From: Zingiber officinale
Taxonomy: Eukaryota; Streptophyta; Magnoliopsida; Zingiberales; Zingiberaceae
Direction: 5' to 3'
Assembly: GCF_018446385.1 (NCBI RefSeq)
Contig: NC_056002.1
Location: 5,071,474-5,135,473, forward strand
Length of the DNA stretch: 64,000 nt
The position numbers and the translations under genes are program-made. Position 1 is the first letter of the stretch; each line of letters begins with the position of its first letter. Of this stretch, positions 10,877 to 23,092 are shown in pieces. The notes under the pieces were generated by a model, which worked only from the letters and a program-made list of their open reading frames with translations, was not told the origin of the DNA and ran no database searches.

Positions 10877-11498
10877 CTTGCCTTCCCTTCAAGTCTAGTC
10901 GAAGGAGGCGCATAGTCCGACTGACTGGACTGTGAGCCTAGCCGAACGGCTCCTCCATGCTAATACTCTTCGCCCGGTCAACGGCAGAGATATCCTTGAA
11001 TGAATCAATGATGGCTTTCGCCGGATCTCCTTGCGTTCTGCGCCAATCTTCGACATCAATGTCGATCATACCTTCATTAAATGCTCTGAATGATTGACTG
11101 CCACGTGGAGCAATGCCATCAGAGTACGGAGGCGGTTGCATGATATTTTGATGTGACCGAAGCAATTCGAAATAAACGGCTAGATGTATGCATTGATTCC
11201 TGTGACCTGGATCCGACGGTGGAGGCCGCCCGGCCCTCACCCTATAAATTCTTCATTTCCTCCTCACCTTCACACGCCTCCGTCACCTCTACTGTTGCTT
11301 TCTGCGCTCTGGAGCTCCGGCGATCTCGCTTCTGCCCTTTGACGCTATCCGGCGCCTTTCTTCGATCCCTCTTCCCCCAGTAAGGTTTTAGATCTCTCCT
11401 TTTTCCTTTCCGACATCTAATTCGCACTTCTGCTCTAGTTTTTGAAACTCCATTTCCTCGTCTTTGAAACTTCCTTTTTGATTTCTTCTGTCCCGATC

Positions 11499-13513
11499 AT
11501 GGCCAGTTCTTCTCATCCCGAAGAACAATCTTTAGGCCCATGGTATACTACCATGCGATCTCGTTTCGAACAACGGGATTTTGATATTTTGGCTGACAAT
11601 TTCGAAATCCCCGAGGATATCGAAGTTCGCCTAGCTGGTCCTGCCGCTCGGCCTCATAGACCACCGCGCGGCGGTTTCTGTGTCTTTCGCGACCAATTCA
11701 TCGCCGGTCTGCGGTTCCCCGTACATCCTTTTATAGTAGACGTCTGTAACTATTTTAGCGTGCCGCTCGGCAGTTTAGTACCAAATACCTTTCGTCTGCT
11801 CTGCGGCGTTGTCGTTTTGTTTAAGATTCACAACATCCCCCTCCGACCGGAGGTCTTCTTTTACTTCTATTATCCTAAGCAAGCCGAGCCGGGCACCTTT
11901 ATGTTCCAAGCTCGGCCCGGTCTGGTCTTCTTCAATAAACTACCCACTTCCAATAAACATTGGAAGGACTATTATTTCTACCTCCGCATGCCCAGTCAGC
12001 CAAACTTTCCGACCCAGTGGCAAGTCAGTCTACCTCCCCCTCCCGAACTGAAGAAATTCAAGACCCGACCGGACTATCTTCACGCCGCAAATGTACTAGC
12101 CGGTCTACGACTTGACATCAACAAGCTTCTTCACGAGGGAGTGATGTACATTTTTGGGCTGAGTCCTATACGGACCCCACTTCCGACCGGCTTCGGTAAG
12201 AACTTTGCTTTGGCACTTGCTTTAATTGCTAACTGATTTCTTTTTCTCTTCATGCAGCTGACATCGTCATGGACTCGGTGATGGCCGGCGTTCTAAAGAG
12301 AAAGGCAGCAGCGCTGGAGGCTGTGGCAGCCAAAGAAATGAAGGCGCTGGGTATTCAGCCGGTCGGTTCTCACGAAGGAGAAAGCGGCACCCAGGCTGAA
12401 TCGGCCGCTCAGGAAGAGACGCCGAGTGGAGACCCCGCTACGCTCGGCTACCTCCGCGGTCCAACCCTCTGACCGGGCCGCCTCGACTGCGAAAGGGAAG
12501 GCGCCTGTGCCCGAGACCATTTCGTCCGACCGGACGCCTTCTGACTGGGACGAGCTGACTGCTCCGGTCGAGGCCACTCCGGTCGACACTCTCCCCCCTG
12601 CTCGCCGTTCTTCATCTCCCTACTGAAGAGTTGCTGCCAGAAGCTGACCGGACAACCGTGCCCGAGCACACTATTACTTTGAAAGGGCCCCTCGCCGAGA
12701 TGTGGGCCGACGCTCGGGCGCGCGTAGCACTGATCCCTCTCCAGAACTTAGCCAACAGCCACATGCAAGCGGCTACGGGGGTAAGTTCTTCGTTGTTTTT
12801 TTGTTGTTTTGCCTAAAATATTCCCGCTCGGCTTCTAACAACTGCGCCTTCTCGTTTCAGAGGTGGGTGGAAGAGATAGCAGTTTCCAGCCGTCTGGCTA
12901 TGGCGGACGAGGAGATAAGGCAACTGCGGGCGGCAGGTGGTCCGAGCGGCTCCCAAGGACCTTCCTACTCCGAGCTGCAAAAAGAGCTGAAGAAAGCTCA
13001 AACTCTGCTGGCTGCTGAGCAGAAGAAAACAACGCCCTGGCCGAGTCCGAGCGACAGGTCAAGTCGCGTGACACAAAGATAACTCTGGCCACCACTCGGA
13101 AGAACACAGCCATCTCCGATCTGGAGAAGAAAAACGTGGAGGCCCGGGGCCTGGAGTCGAAGATAAAAGAGCTGACGGAGCAGCTCGATCGGGAGAAGGC
13201 AGGCCGCTCGGCTGATGCGGAGAAGATCGAACGTCTGAATGAGGCCCTCACAAGCTCCCAGGCAACCTTCAAAGAATACCAGGATGTCGAGCCGAGCCGA
13301 GTCGCCGCTCTCCAACAAAGCCACATCCGATCGCCCGAGTTCTCGGAGAAAATTTGCGAGCGGATGTACTCGGCTTTCGACTTGGCAATTACGGCTACTA
13401 TGACCTATCTGAAGTCGAAGGGCCTTCTTCTGGAGTCCACCAATATTCCGGGCGGCGATCAGGTGGAGCTTCTGAGCAACATTCCGAGGGACCTCTACGA
13501 CTACATCGAGTAA
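11499..13513 (+). mobile_element. Antisense accessory gene of the gypsy element
   Basis: This region reads opposite to gag-pol. The first open part (from the ATG at 11,499 to about 12,200) matches the plant 'putative gypsy type transposon' family (PF04195 as I recall it), with PRGGFCVFRDQFIAGLRFPV and NTFRLLCG-type segments. An intron with a GTAAGA donor and a TTCATGCAG acceptor follows (about 12,196-12,257). The later part is acidic and Ala/Glu-rich with a long coiled coil (about 12,880-13,330). Such genes are known from Tat-lineage elements; their role is not established. As part of the element it is treated as a fossil. Confidence 0.7.
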
Positions 13514-13839
13514 TTCTTGTAATTTAGCCGCTCGGCTGATCATGAACCCTTTTGTATTTAGGCCACTCGGCCTAAGGTTTTAATTTTAATGAAATGCCTT
13601 CCTTTAGTGTATTTTATCTTCTTGCACTGTCCCCTTGCTAACACTTGTGCTGTCCGCTCATCTCCTGTCACATCACACCTTTGGAGCACATAATTCTTCA
13701 GCTCATCGAGTATTTTCTTCAGCTCTTCCGTTCGGCCGCACATAATTCTGTGTTGCTACCAAGAATCGCTGGTTATGAGACGATCCGAACCTCTCGATGT
13801 TCAACCTCGGAGCTCGACGGTTAGCCTGCTCGGATTATT

Positions 13840-14640
13840 TATAGACGCCGACTCGTCTCTCGATCTTTAACGACGGTGCTCGTCGGCGCGGATATTTATA
13901 GTCGGTCGGCGCGGCTCTCGATCTTTAACGACGGTGCTCGTCGGTCTTCCGCTCGGAGGGTTTATAGACGTCGGCTCGTCTCTTGATCTTTAACGACGGT
14001 GCTCGTCGGTCTTCCGCTCGGAGGGTTTATAGACGCCGGCTCGTCTCTTGATCTTTAACGACGGTGCTCGTCGGTCTTCCGCTCGGAGGGTTTATAGGCT
14101 CGTCTCTTGATCTTTAACGACGGTGCTCGTCGGTCTTCCTTCGGAGGGTTTATAGACGGCGGCTCGTCTCTTGATCTTTAACGACGGTGCTCGTCGGTCT
14201 TCCGCCGAGGGTTTATAGACGCCGGCTCGTCTCTTGATCTTTAACGACGGTGCTCGTCGGTCTTCCTTCGGAGGGTTTATAGACGCCTCGTCTCTTGATC
14301 TTTAACGACGGTGCTCGTCGGTCTTCCTCTCGGAGGGTTTATGAACTTCTCTGATCTTGCAGTCGGTGCTCGTCGGTCTTCCGCCCGAGGGTTTATAGAC
14401 GCCGGCTCGTCTCTTGATCTTTGACGACGGTGCTCGTCGGTCTTCCGCCGGAGGGTTTATAGACGCTCGTCTCTTGATCTTTGACGGCGGTGCTCGTCGG
14501 TCTTCCGCCGGAGGGTTTATAGACGCCGGCTCGTCTCTTGATCTTTAACGACGGTGCTCGTCGGTCTTCCGCTCGGAGGGTTTATAGACGCCGGCTCGTC
14601 TCTTGATCTTTAACGACGGTGCTCGTCGGCCGTCAAGGCT
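13840..14640. repeat. Tandem repeat inside the gypsy element, about 55-65 bp x 13
   Basis: A unit with CTCTTGATCTTTAACGACGG, then TGCTCGTCGGTCTTCCG and GAGGGTTTATAGACG is repeated about thirteen times with small length changes. It lies between the antisense gene and the integrase end, the untranslated region where Tat/Ogre-type elements are known to carry tandem repeats that can seed satellites. Confidence 0.9.
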
Positions 14641-15053
14641 AATTTTGACACTTCCGTTCGGCGTAGCTCTTTGCCTTTCCCCCAGCTTGGATAATGCCTT
14701 CCTGGCCGCACGGCTCAGGATCTACTTCATCGAGTATTTTGGCTCGGATAATATACCTCCGTCCGAATGGCACGGGGCCTTCGATCTTCGAGCGTTTGGC
14801 TCGACCCATTTACCTCCGGCCGAACGGCACGGGTTATTTGCTTACAAGTCTTAACCACATAAACCTCCCGGCCGATCGGCTCGGGGGGCCTTCGCGCTAC
14901 GATGATAATGCCTTATATTCGCTCCTTTGACTTTTCATCTCTGCATTTCAAGTATTTAGTCGAAAAATGAAATACACAGGGTGATTTACAGTGATACACC
15001 TTTCACCCCGCCCGGTAAGGCTGGAGGTGGTTCGCGCTCCACGGCCTATCTAG

Positions 15054-16330
15054 CTACCGTCCGTCCTCATCCTCCAGATAATACGCGCCCGAGCGGAGCT
15101 TTTCGATGATTTTGAAAGGGCCTGCCCAGACGTCTCCGACCGGCTTGACTTTCTTCCAGACAAGATCGCCGACTTGGAACGATCTGGGAATTACGCGCCG
15201 GTTGTAGTTTTGCTTCATCCGCTGACGGTATGCCATCAGCCGAACGGACGCCTTTGCCCTCTCCTCTTCTACCAAGTCCAGCTCCATGTTTCTTCGTTCG
15301 GTGTTGTCATCATCATAGTTCTGGATCCTGGCTGACTCAACGCCGACTTCGACCGGTATGACAGCCTCACCGCCATATACCAAATGGAACGGTGTGACTC
15401 CCGTCCCTTCTTTTGGCGTCGTTCGGATGGCCCACAAGACGCTCGGCACTTCATCCGGCCAACTCCCTCCCAAATGGTCGAGCCGAGCGCGCAGAATACG
15501 AAGAATTTCCCGGTTGGCGACTTCAGCTTGACCGTTGCTCTGAGGATAGGCCACGGACGTGAAATGTTGCTCAATGCCGTAGCTTTTGCACCAATCCTCT
15601 AACATCTTCCCTGTGAACTGCCGCCCGTTTTCGGACACTAGTCGGCGAGGGATGCCGAACCGACAAATGATGTGTTGCCAGATGAATTTTTAACCATTTG
15701 TTCAGTGGCTCGGCCTCCACCCACTTGGAGAAATAATCTACCGCCACTAGTAAAAATTTCCTCTGTCCGGTCGCCATCGGAAATGGACCCACAATATCCA
15801 TTCCCCATTGATCGAACGGACATGAGATGGTTGATGCCTTCATCTCCTCTGCCGGTCGGTGGGAGAAGTTGTGATACTTCTGGCATGAAAGGCATGTAGA
15901 TACTGTCTGAGCGGCATCTGTTTGTAAAGTCGGCCAAAAGTATCCGGCCAAGAGGATCTTCTTGGCCAATGAGCGTCCGCCCGGATGACCCCCGCATGAT
16001 CCTTGATGTACTTCCTGGAGGATGTAAGCTGAGTCCTCCGAGCTTACACATCTCAGCAAAGGGCGCGAGAAAGCTTTCTTGTAAAGCTGATCTCCGATGA
16101 GTGTGAACCGACCGGCTCTTCTTCTGAGGAGCCGGGCTGCATATTCATCGGATGGTGTGGTGCCCGAACGGAGGAATTCTATAATGGGTGTCCTCCAGTC
16201 ACTTGGAAATGTGAGGCCTTGCATCCGATCGACATGCGCCACCAGTAGCGTTTTTTCAATTGGTTGTTGAACGGCGACCGGCGTTATTGAACTCGCGAGT
16301 TTGGCTAACTCATCGGCTGCCTGGTTCTCC
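15054..16330 (-). mobile_element. Integrase region of the gypsy element
   Basis: The order on the minus strand is an HHCC zinc-binding segment (HQGSCGGHPGG ... CLSCQKYH), the catalytic core beginning WGMDIVGPFP, a later ENGRQFTG segment and the conserved PQSNGQAEVANREIL helix, then a C-terminal stretch with FQVGDLVWKKV. This order is typical of Ty3/gypsy integrase. Part of the fossil element. Confidence 0.85.
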
Positions 16331-17900
16331 GTTCGGGGGATCTTCTGAATAAGCACCTCTTGGAAAGTAGCTTTGAGTTGATTTCAAAGGTGCCGGAAAG
16401 TTGCTGAGCGGCCAACTGTGAATCAGAATAGAGTGTCACCCGAGCTGCTCCCACATGCCGTGCTGCCTGCAATCCGGCTATGAGGGCCTCATACTCTGCT
16501 TCGTTGTTAGTAGCTTTGTAATCTAGCCGGACGGATAGGTGCATCTTTTCCTCCTGAGGTGAGAGTAGTAATATTCCGATCCCACTTCCAAGCCGAGTGG
16601 AGGATCCATCCACATATATTCTCCACTTAGCTTCAGGCTCTGGCCTTTGCACCTCGGTCACAAAATCAGCCAAGGATTGGGCTTTAATCGCCGAGCGGGG
16701 CTGATATTGGATGTCAAATTCACTCAATTCTGTCGTCCACTTGATAAGCCGTCCAGACGCTTCCGGATTCAACAGCACTCTTCCGAGTGGACTGTTCGTC
16801 CGGACAATAATGGTGTGAGCCAAGAAATACGGTCGAAGGCGCCGAGCGGCAAGAACCAAAGCGAAAGCCAACTTCTCGAGCCCGGTGTAACGAGATTCAG
16901 CGTCTTTTAAAATATGGCTTAGAAAATACACCGGCTGCTCTTCGCCGTTCGCCCTCACAAGTGCTGAGCCCACAGCATGCTCAGTTGACGACAGATACAT
17001 ATAAAGTGACTCACCTCCGATCGGCTTGGCTAACACTGGCAGAGAATTAAGATATATCTTCAACTCTTCAAATGCTCGATCACATTCTTCATCCCACTGG
17101 AACTTAGCAGCCTTGCGCAGAACCTTGAAGAATGGAAGGCTCCGGTCGGCGGTTCTGGAGATGAATCTGGATAAAGCAGTTATCCGACCGGTCAACCTCT
17201 GCACTTCTCTAGTTGCAGAGCTTTCACCTTGCCGGGGTTGGCTTCGATTCCCCGCTCGGTCACTACGTATCCCAAGAAACGTCCTCCCTTTGCTCCGAAC
17301 AGGCACTTCTGGGGATTCAGCTTGACTCCATATTTGCGCGGTGTTCGGAAGGTTTCTTCCATATCCTTGAAAAGATCGGCCGCTCGGACGGATTTGATAA
17401 GAATGTCGTCAACATAAACTTCCAGATTCCGCCCTATCTGCTCCCTGAACACTTTGTTCATCAAGCGTTGATAGGTGGCCCCGGCATTCTTCAATCCGAA
17501 CGGCATCACGTTGTAATAGTAAGTGCCGTCGGCAGTCACGAAGCTAACCTTTTCCTGATCTTCGCGGGCGAGCGGTACCTGGTGATAGCCCTGGTAGGCG
17601 TCGAGCATGCAAATTAATTCACAGCCGGCCGTAGAGTCCACCAGCTGATCTATCCGGGGTAGTTGGAGACCAAGACTACGTTGGCCAGCCAGCTCGGGAA
17701 CTGCACCTCGCGTATGTGGCCGGCCTTCAGAAGTTTTTCTACTTCCGTCCGGATAATGGCATTCTGCTCGGCGCTGAAGTCCTTTTTCTCTGCTTCACTG
17801 GCCGAGCGTCCGGTCGGACATGCAATTCATGTTGCGCTAGGCTCGGTGAAATCCCAGGTAACTCATGTGTCGACCAGACGAAGACATCATGATTTCGTTG
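16330..17900 (-). mobile_element. Reverse transcriptase and RNase H region
   Basis: The RT is shown by MPFGLKNAGATYQRLMNKVF and the YVDD box (EVYVDDILIKS). Downstream are a connection segment and an RNase H with IYVDGSSTRLGSG and NNEAEYEALIAGL, including the second RNase H type that many Tat elements carry. Part of the fossil element. Confidence 0.88.
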
Positions 17901-19988
17901 GAGGCATTGGATCAGCTTCTCCTTCTGTTCTTCCGCCAGATCAGAGGCGATAAAAGTCGTGGCCTCCGATCGGGTCGGATGGATCTGGACTTCCTCCTTT
18001 TCATCATAAATTAAAGCAGGAGGTTTCTCGGTTATGGCATGTACCTCAATTCGGGGAGCCTTCCGAGCGGAAGAAGCCTCTGCTCGGATCATCTCTATAT
18101 AGCACCGCCGAGCTGCTAGCTGATCTCCCCGCACTTCTCCTACTTTGTCCTCCACGGGGAACTTTATCTTCTGATGGAAGGTTGAGACAACTGCTCGGAA
18201 TTCGCCGAGCGCCGGTCGTCCCAAAATGACGTTGTAGGATGAGGGAGAGTCGACCACCACGAAGTTAACTGTCCTGGTCCTCCTGAGCGGCTCTTCTCCC
18301 AGCGAGGTGGCCAGCCGGATTTGTCCGACCGGCTGAACTTCGTTACCCGTAAACCCGTAGAGCGGGGTTGTCATGGGCAGCAGCTCGGCGCGATCAATTT
18401 GTAACTGCTCGAACGCCTTCTTGAATATGATGTTGACCGAACTTCCTGTGTCAACAAATACGCGGTGAATGGTGTAATTTGCTATTACCGCTTTAATGAG
18501 CAGCGCGTCGTCGTGGGGCACTTCTACTCCTTCTAAGTCCTCGGGTCCGAAAGTGATTTCCGGTCCGCTCGCCCGCTCCTGGCTGCAACCGACCGCGTGG
18601 ATCTGCAGTTGCCGGACGCCCGCCTTTCTGGCTCGATTGGAGTCTCCTCCGGTCGGCCCGCCAGCAATAACGTTGATCTCGCCCCTGGAAGTATTGCTCC
18701 TATTTTCCTCCTCCCGAGCGGACGGTCGTGACCGTTCTCTGGACGCCCGGCGATTCTCCTGCCTCGGGGATCGGTGCCGATCGGGTGTCTGCTGGTGTCG
18801 TCCCTCGGTGCGGGTCCGGTCAGCTTCATGAGTCCTACGTCTCCTGTCGATGGGAGGCGACCGTCGTTCGGCTTTCCTGGGAACAGGATTGGACACAAAG
18901 GGAAGGCTTCGGCAATCCCTCGTGTTGTGCGTATCCGTTTGGTGGAATTTGCAGAACATAGGGGTCCACCTCTTCTTTGGCTTGGGCCGAGCGGCAGCCA
19001 CTTCTTGTACGTGCGATCTGACGTGAGGGGATCGAATTGCTTCGGCCCTCGGTCCTCTGGGCGGCTGCTGAGCGGCTTGCTGTTTCCGCTCGGCATGAAC
19101 AGGTACGCGCTCGGCTGGAGTTTCCTTTTTCCGAGCGGCTTGCGCTTCTTCCACATTTATGTATTCGTTGGCCCGATGCAGCATGTGATCATAATCTCGG
19201 GGCGGCTTTCGGATGAGCGATCGGAAGAAGTCCCCGTCCACAAGGCCTTGCGTGAAGGCATTCATCATTGTCTCCGATGTGGCCGTTGGGATATCCATCG
19301 CCACTTGGTTGAACCGCTGAATGTAAGCTCGAAGCGATTCTCTCGGCTCTTGCTTGATGGCAAACAAGCTGACACTTGTCTTCTGGTAACGCCGACTGCT
19401 GGCGAAGTGGTGGAGGAAGGCCGTTCGGAATTCCTTGAAGCTCGTGATGGATCCGTCCGGCAACCTTCGAAACCACCGTTGAGCCGATCCCGAGAGGGTG
19501 GTAAGGAAAACTCTACACTTTACTCCATCTGTGTACTGATGGAGCGTGGCTGTATTATCGAACTTGCCCAGATGATCATCCGGGTCCGTTGTTCCATTGT
19601 ATTCGCCGATCGTCGGAGGCACGTAGTGCTTGGACAGAGGGTCTCGTAGGATAACCTCCGAAAATTGACGATTGATCCGCTCGGGGGAGGAGTCCGCTCG
19701 GGGAGCTTTTCCCTTCCTGTCATCCCGCCTTGGCATTTCATCTGAGGAAGATCCTCTATCTCTTCGGGCTGGTATGGCTTCAGGGGTGCGAAACAAGGCC
19801 CGATGGAATGCAACGGTGGTTGGAGGTGCTTCCGCTCGGCCATGAGATGCAGATGTTGCTTGCTGCTCCGCCCGCTCGGCGGATGCTTTTTGTTTTTGCT
19901 CCATTAGTTTGGCGGCCCTTATTTCGACCAGGGCGTCGAGTTCCTCTGTTGAAAGCGTCACCGTGTGTTGTCGTCCAGCCTCGTCCAT
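17900..19988 (-). mobile_element. Gag and protease region
   Basis: The start MDEAGRQHTVTLSTEELDAL is followed by a gag core (KHYVPPTIGEYNG..., AQRWFRRLPDGSI), a zinc-knuckle-like FCKFHQTDTHNTRDC, a basic Arg-rich linker and a protease with VFVDTGSSVNIIF. Part of the fossil element. Confidence 0.85.
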
Positions 19989-20013
19989 TGTCTCCGATCG
20001 GATGCAGGAGCGT

Positions 20014-20031
20014 TCCCACAGACGGCGCCAA
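20014..20031 (-). promoter_or_regulatory. Primer-binding site of the gypsy element
   Basis: Two bases inside the 5' LTR the minus strand reads TTGGCGCCGTCTGTGGGA, the TGGCGCC start seen in many plant Tat/Athila-group primer sites. The tRNA was not worked out. Confidence 0.75.
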
Positions 20032-20033
20032 TT

Positions 20034-20984
20034 TGATCCTGTCCGAACCAGAAGTCAACAGACGCTGGGCACGTGGCGCTCCAAGGCTCGCTGATATAGA
20101 TCTCCAACTAGTGTCGAGATGCTCCGGCTATCCTGCACAGAAGTCGAGCCGGGAAGGGGATTCCCAGCGACGACCCTCCGACGCTCAAGTCAGGTAAATC
20201 ACGATGAACAAGGTGGCTCCAGAAGTCTCAGAGTACGTACCAGAATCCTCTTGCCGGTGAAACCTGAGGTTCTTTATATAGAGCGGTGTCAAGTTTGGGC
20301 ACGCGTACCGAAGTGCATAAGTGTCCTCTGTCCTTTCCTAGGTATGCGGCTGTCAGAAAGCTTACCTGACCCCTATCGCTACAGTCAGAGCATGCCCTCG
20401 ATGGGACAGCGGAATCCCGAAGTGCATAAGTGTCCTCTGTCCTTTCCTAGGTACGCGGCTGTCAGAAAGTTTACCTGACCCATATCGCTACAGTCAAAGC
20501 ATGCCCTCGATGGGACAGCAGAATCCCCTGTCACAAGATTTGGAGCATGGCACACACGTGAAACCTACAGGGTGTCAAAGAAAGAAATCCTCTGGCCTTT
20601 TCCTTTGCTCCAAACTTGTAGTCCGAGCGGACGGATACCTAAACATCCGACCGGACATCCGCAATGGTTTACTTGTGCTTTGTGGAGACTAACAGGGGTG
20701 CTTTATGACTGCGGTCGGTCAAAAGGTCAACTCGGTCCATGACCTTTTTAACTGAGCGTCAGAACCCCGATTTGACAGGGTGCCTCCCAACTATAAGTGC
20801 GAGCCGGCCGGACCCCTCCAGGTACTCGATTCCATCGACCGGCCGACAGTCCAATCGGACCGGCCGTCTACGGCCGTCCGTCCGGTCGGACCACACTCTC
20901 CTCTGGGTGGGCGGCTGTTCCGGTGACTTCCACTTGGCGTTGACTTTGCAAGAAGGGGGAGGGCCCACTCTTACTACCGGATCA
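20034..20984 (-). mobile_element. 5' LTR of the gypsy element (951 bp)
   Basis: It begins TGATCCTGTCC and ends CTACCGGATCA. It differs from the 3' LTR at a handful of bases and by a segment of about 50 bp near 20,815-20,875 absent from the other LTR. It is followed by the target duplication ATGGG. Confidence 0.93.
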
Positions 20985-21440
20985 ATGGGAATTTAACCGG
21001 AAACTATAACTTTTTCTTGAATTCCTGTTTTTTATTTTCCTTTTTTTTTGTTGCAAGGCACATCTGTTATTGTTAATGTCGACCACAAAATTCGTCAAGT
21101 CAGAGAGCTCTCTTATATTGTCTAAAACCTACAAAGTAAGTGAAGTGGACCAATCCGGTGTAGCCAAGGACACCGTTCTGTCCAAAGTAAGTGAAGAATT
21201 TTATCTGTCCAAAATATATTTTTTTTGAACCCATGCAAAAATCTATTTGCTAGATGAAAATCATGGTAATTGAGTTTCAATGTAGGCTAGCTCCGTAGTT
21301 TTTCTTGTAATCTGTGTGGGTTGCTATGGGCAAAATGCTCCTTCTGGCCTCGTTCATTAATTTTTATAAATAAAAAAAATTATAAATTACTTATTAATAT
21401 TATTCATAAAAAAATTTACTAAGAATCAAGAATTTGAATC
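20985..21440 (+). pseudogene. Unrecognised tandem gene, copy 2, 3' part
   Basis: This continues the intron cut by the gypsy element. A fusion of the start of exon R (GTSVIVNVDHKIRQVRELSY, from about 21,057) with the intron end and exon S follows (to about 21,187, donor GTAAGT), then a conserved stretch from 21,286 beginning GCTAGCTCCGTAG. The fusion is the same as at 5,080 and 21,990, so it arose once and was then copied. Confidence 0.42.
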
Positions 21441-22370
21441 ATTGTCCTTATGATTAGTGAAGGAGACGCTACTAGAGGCGTGATGAGTTCGAATAAAGAT
21501 GAGCTCCCTGTCGACCCTGTTGATGACAAAGGAAAATCACTACTACTTGAATCCAGTGGCAGTAAAGAGAAAGATTCTCAGGTATTCAAAACCTTCCCTT
21601 CTAATTTCATTGAAATGTCTTATCAAATTTCCCCATGTTACAAAGTCATTGTGCAAAGAGAATTTCTCACATTTATTTTGTTTGGCATAGGAGCTAGCCC
21701 TCACCAGCGCGGCCACTAGTAAAGAGAAATCTCTGCCCACAGAAAATGATTCTCAGGTATTCAAAACTTCCCCTTCTAATTTCATTGAAATGCCTTATCA
21801 AATTTCCCCATGTTACAAAGTCAGTGTGCAGAATTTTCCACATTTATTTTGTTTGGCATAAGAGAAATCTCAATATTTTTTCATATAATTGATACTTTTC
21901 TATTCTTATAATCATAATGGGAATTTAACCGGAAACTACAACTTTTTCTTGGATTTCTGTCTTTTGTTTTGTTTTTTTTGTAAGGCACAATTGTTATTGT
22001 TAATGTCGACCACGAAATTCGTCAAGTCAGAGAGCTCTCTTATAATCTCTAGAACTTACAAAGTAAGTGAAGTGGACTAATCCGGCGGAGCCAAGGACAC
22101 AGTGCTATTCAAAGTAAGTGAAGAATTTTATCTATCCAAAACATTTTTTTTTGAATCCATGCAAAAATGTATTTGCTGGATGAAAATCATGGTAATAGAG
22201 TTTCAATGTAGGCTAGCTCCGTAGTTTTTCTTGTAATCTGGTTGGGTGGGTTGCTATGGGCAAAATTCTCCTTCTGATCTCGTTCATTAATATTTATAAA
22301 TAAAAAATTATAAATTATTTATAATTAATATTCATAATTAAAAAAATTTACTAAGAATAAAAAATTTGAA
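21440..22370 (+). pseudogene. Unrecognised tandem gene, copy 3
   Basis: Exon P is 21,483-21,581 (MSSNKDELPVDPVDDKGKSL-, 33 codons, donor GT). Exon Q is 21,691-21,756 (ELALTSAATSKEK- type, 22 codons, donor GT). The R/S fusion follows from about 21,990 to 22,118. No SINE or MITE interrupts this copy, but the fusion breaks the reading frame. Product unknown. Confidence 0.45.
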
Positions 22371-22523
22371 TCACTGTCCTTACGATTGGTGAAGGCGACG
22401 CTACTAGAGGCGTGATGAGTTCGAAGAAAGATGAGCTCCCTGTCAACCCTGCCGCTGACAAAGGGAAATCTCTACTACTTGAATCCAGTGGCAGTAAAAA
22501 GAAAGATTCTCAGGTATTAAAAA

Positions 22524-23092
22524 TAGGGGTGGGTATAATTCGGTTAAAACCGGAAAACCCGAATCGAAAAATTTTGATTTTTTTTATTTGGTTTTTTCGG
22601 TGTTAGGGTCGGTTTCAGTTTAAGTTTTTAAAAATTTGATTATTCAGTTCAATTTACGATTTTGATTCTCAAAAAACCGAACCGACCGTATTATACTTAA
22701 AATATAATTTTTATGGATATTGGGTCATAGAAGTGGATTAGTTTCTAATCATTTATAATAATATAATAGCACGATCAAATTATATATTTATATATTTACT
22801 TATTGTTAGCTGATAACAAAATTTTAGTATTACTTTAAATTCATAACTATTTTAATAAATTGATATTTTTTCTTTGTCTCTAAACTAATATTTGTACTAA
22901 CACAAAATCAATTTAATTCATTGTATAAACTGTATATAATCGACCGTATAAATCGGACCATATTACAATAAAAACCGAATCGAATCGTAAAAAAATGATT
23001 TGGTTTTGGATAAAAAATCTTGAAAATCGAAATCGAAAAAATCAAACCGTAGTAGAGTAAAACCGAACCAAACTGGTCGATGCCCACCCCTA
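22524..23092. mobile_element. hAT-type MITE, 569 bp (copy 2 of a shared insertion)
   Basis: The ends are TAGGGGTGGGTATAATTCGG and, inward from the right, TAGGGGTGGGCATCGACC. The flanks ATTAAAAA / ATTCAAAA are the 8-bp duplication with one change. It has the same length and the same position in the gene copy as 5,467-6,035. Confidence 0.85.

Larger units (their letters stand above)
9977..20984 (-). mobile_element. Ty3/gypsy element, Tat-type lineage, about 11.0 kb, young
   Basis: The element lies in minus orientation between 5-bp duplications ATGGG (9,972-9,976 and 20,985-20,989). Both LTRs start TGATCC and end in (G/A)ATCA. Gag, protease, reverse transcriptase, RNase H and integrase follow in gypsy order on the minus strand. 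Between integrase and the 3' LTR sit an antisense gene and a tandem-repeat tract, both typical of Tat-group plant elements. The two LTRs differ by eye at only about 1% of shared sites plus one indel of about 50 bp, so the insertion is probably well under one million years old. It has all its parts, but the main reading frame is broken a few times, so it is a recent fossil. Confidence 0.92.

Noticed and set aside
11442-13513. The plus-strand gene at 11.5-13.5 kb as a host gene
   Set aside because: It lies wholly inside the gypsy element between integrase and LTR and matches the accessory gene family of such elements.
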